A stretch of DNA of 13,418 nt from positions 1 to 13,418 of the forward strand of contig CAYSIX010000103.1 in NCBI GenBank assembly GCA_964431205.1. Reading direction: 5' to 3'. The notes beneath the pieces were generated by a model. The model had not been told where the DNA came from. It worked only from the letters and a program-made list of their open reading frames with translations, and made no database searches. Position numbers and translations under genes: made by a program. Below, one piece after another: positions 12,695 to 13,418 of this stretch; the first letter of the stretch is position 1, and every line of letters begins with the position of its first letter. The DNA comes from CAYSIX01 sp964431205. GTDB taxonomy: Bacteria; Planctomycetota; Phycisphaerae; Phycisphaerales; Phycisphaeraceae.

Positions 12695-13418
12695 TCAAGT
12701 GACGGGCCGATGCGCGGCGGCGCGCCCGTGGCCAAGGTCGCCTCCGCCGCGGCGCAAGGCGGCGGGGATGGCGATCACCGCCGCCATGTGCCCGGTCACG
12801 CCGCGGTCGCGTCGGAAGCTGAAAAACTCATCGGCGTCGCGGTGGGTGCAGCGATCGGTGGTGTCGATCCGCTCGGCCGGCACGCCCGCCCGTTCGAGCT
12901 GCCGCGCGGCCGCGGTGCGCAAATCGACGTGTGGCTTGATCCACTCGTCACGGCGACGCACCGCCTCGCCCAGCCCCGCCGACTCGAACGCCTCGACCAC
13001 CTCGGCGCCGACCTCGTACGCCTCGACGCCGATGCACGGCCCGATCGCCGCGATCAGGTCCGTCGGCGCGACGTCGAATTCCTCGCCGAGTCGCCGCGCC
13101 GCCGCCCCGACCACGCCCGCGACGAGGCCCCGCCACCCCGCGTGCACCGCCGCGATCGCTTCACCCCTGCGCTCGGCCAGCAGCACCGGCACGCAGTCCG
13201 CACACCGCACGGTCAGCATGCGCTGGGTCAGGTTCGTCACGATCGCGTCGGCGTGGGGCGCGCTGGCCGATCGCACGGGTTTGGCCGGTGGTCGCCAGAC
13301 CTCCGCCCCGTGCACCTGCCGCACGTCCAGGCGCATCATCCGCTCGCAGCCGATCGCGTGCCGCAGCCGGCGGTAGTTCTCGGCGACGTTCGTGTTGCCG
13401 TCGGTGCGCGGGTCCTTC
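12695..13418 (-). CDS. pgeF: PgeF/YfiH (peptidoglycan editing factor, laccase-domain), N-terminus beyond window
   Basis: The minus-strand frame is open to the window edge at 13418, so the N-terminus is missing. About 241 residues are present. An internal ATG at 13339 is not the start: the 26 codons before it (RTDGNTNVAENYRRL and on) match the family's conserved early region. Landmarks follow in order: QVHGAEVW, ADAIVTN, CADCVPVLL, AAVHAGWRGLVAGVV, IGPCIGVEAYEVG, ERIDTTDRCTH, FFSFRRDRGVTGHMAAV. The metal-binding Cys of CADC and the His of HAGWRG are retained, as is the QVHG His. Family members clear mis-incorporated amino acids from peptidoglycan precursors; multicopper-oxidase and purine nucleoside activities have also been reported for the fold. 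The C-terminal 20 residues after AVIAIPAALR are a non-conserved Gly/Arg/His tail. The ABC ATPase gene follows after 33 nt, suggesting an operon. Confidence 0.93.
   Translation of the reverse strand, partial: KDPRTDGNTNVAENYRRLRHAIGCERMMRLDVRQVHGAEVWRPPAKPVRSASAPHADAIVTNLTQRMLTVRCADCVPVLLAERRGEAIAAVHAGWRGLVAGVVGAAARRLGEEFDVAPTDLIAAIGPCIGVEAYEVGAEVVEAFESAGLGEAVRRRDEWIKPHVDLRTAAARQLERAGVPAERIDTTDRCTHRDADEFFSFRRDRGVTGHMAAVIAIPAALRRGGGDLGHGRAAAHRPVT

Noticed and set aside
1..13418. CRISPR arrays, insertion sequences, phage or toxin-antitoxin genes
   Set aside because: No regularly spaced long repeats, transposase or integrase motifs, or paired small toxin-like genes were seen on either strand.

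Overview
The window is about 70% GC and reads like a chromosomal segment of a Gram-negative bacterium, most likely a planctomycete of the Phycisphaerae type. This placement is an inference. It rests on the very high GC, a predicted outer-membrane beta-barrel porin, a family 9 (heptosyltransferase-like) glycosyltransferase, a pseudopilin with a classic prepilin N-terminus, and several lineage-specific secreted or low-complexity proteins. No mobile element, phage gene, CRISPR array or rRNA was seen. It is mostly a housekeeping and cell-envelope region.

Layout, left to right. Positions 1-1340 (minus) hold the N-terminal 446 residues of a long acidic Ala/Glu/Asp-rich protein that runs off the left edge. 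Divergent from it is rsmE (1463-2239, plus). A 473-bp gene-free gap follows (2240-2712) with phased short repeats, palindromes and a plus-strand terminator-like hairpin. Two minus-strand genes come next: an unrecognised 487-residue helical protein (2713-4176) and, just upstream of it, a 52-residue secreted or membrane-anchored peptide (4226-4384). A 378-bp gap separates these from a divergent secreted basic protein (4763-5527, plus). A possible structured RNA (5651-5728) precedes a single-domain STAS protein (5795-6142, plus).

A dispersed-repeat-like inverted repeat (about 6161-6255) lies between the STAS gene and the convergent metallophosphoesterase (6276-7031, minus). Divergent from that enzyme is a plus-strand run: glycosyltransferase family 9 (7145-8326), an RNase HII-like protein with unusual insertions (8356-9354), and a beta-barrel porin (9417-10703) with its own good sigma70-type promoter. 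Then come tRNA-Glu(CUC) (10772-10846) and a type II secretion/type IV pilus-like pseudopilin (11052-11537). A pair of hairpins separates the pseudopilin from two minus-strand genes. These are an ABC-transporter ATPase with a C-terminal TOBE-like region (11588-12661) and, upstream of it, pgeF/yfiH (12695 to beyond the right edge).

The genes do not form one pathway. Loose themes are envelope biogenesis and quality control (glycosyltransferase, porin, pgeF, pseudopilin, ABC ATPase, secreted proteins) and RNA metabolism (rsmE, RNase HII-like, tRNA-Glu). The items most worth a second look are the RNase HII-like protein, the structured leader before the STAS gene, the intergenic repeat at 6161-6255, the repeat- and hairpin-rich gap at 2240-2712, and the two small secreted proteins flanking the 4385-4762 gap.
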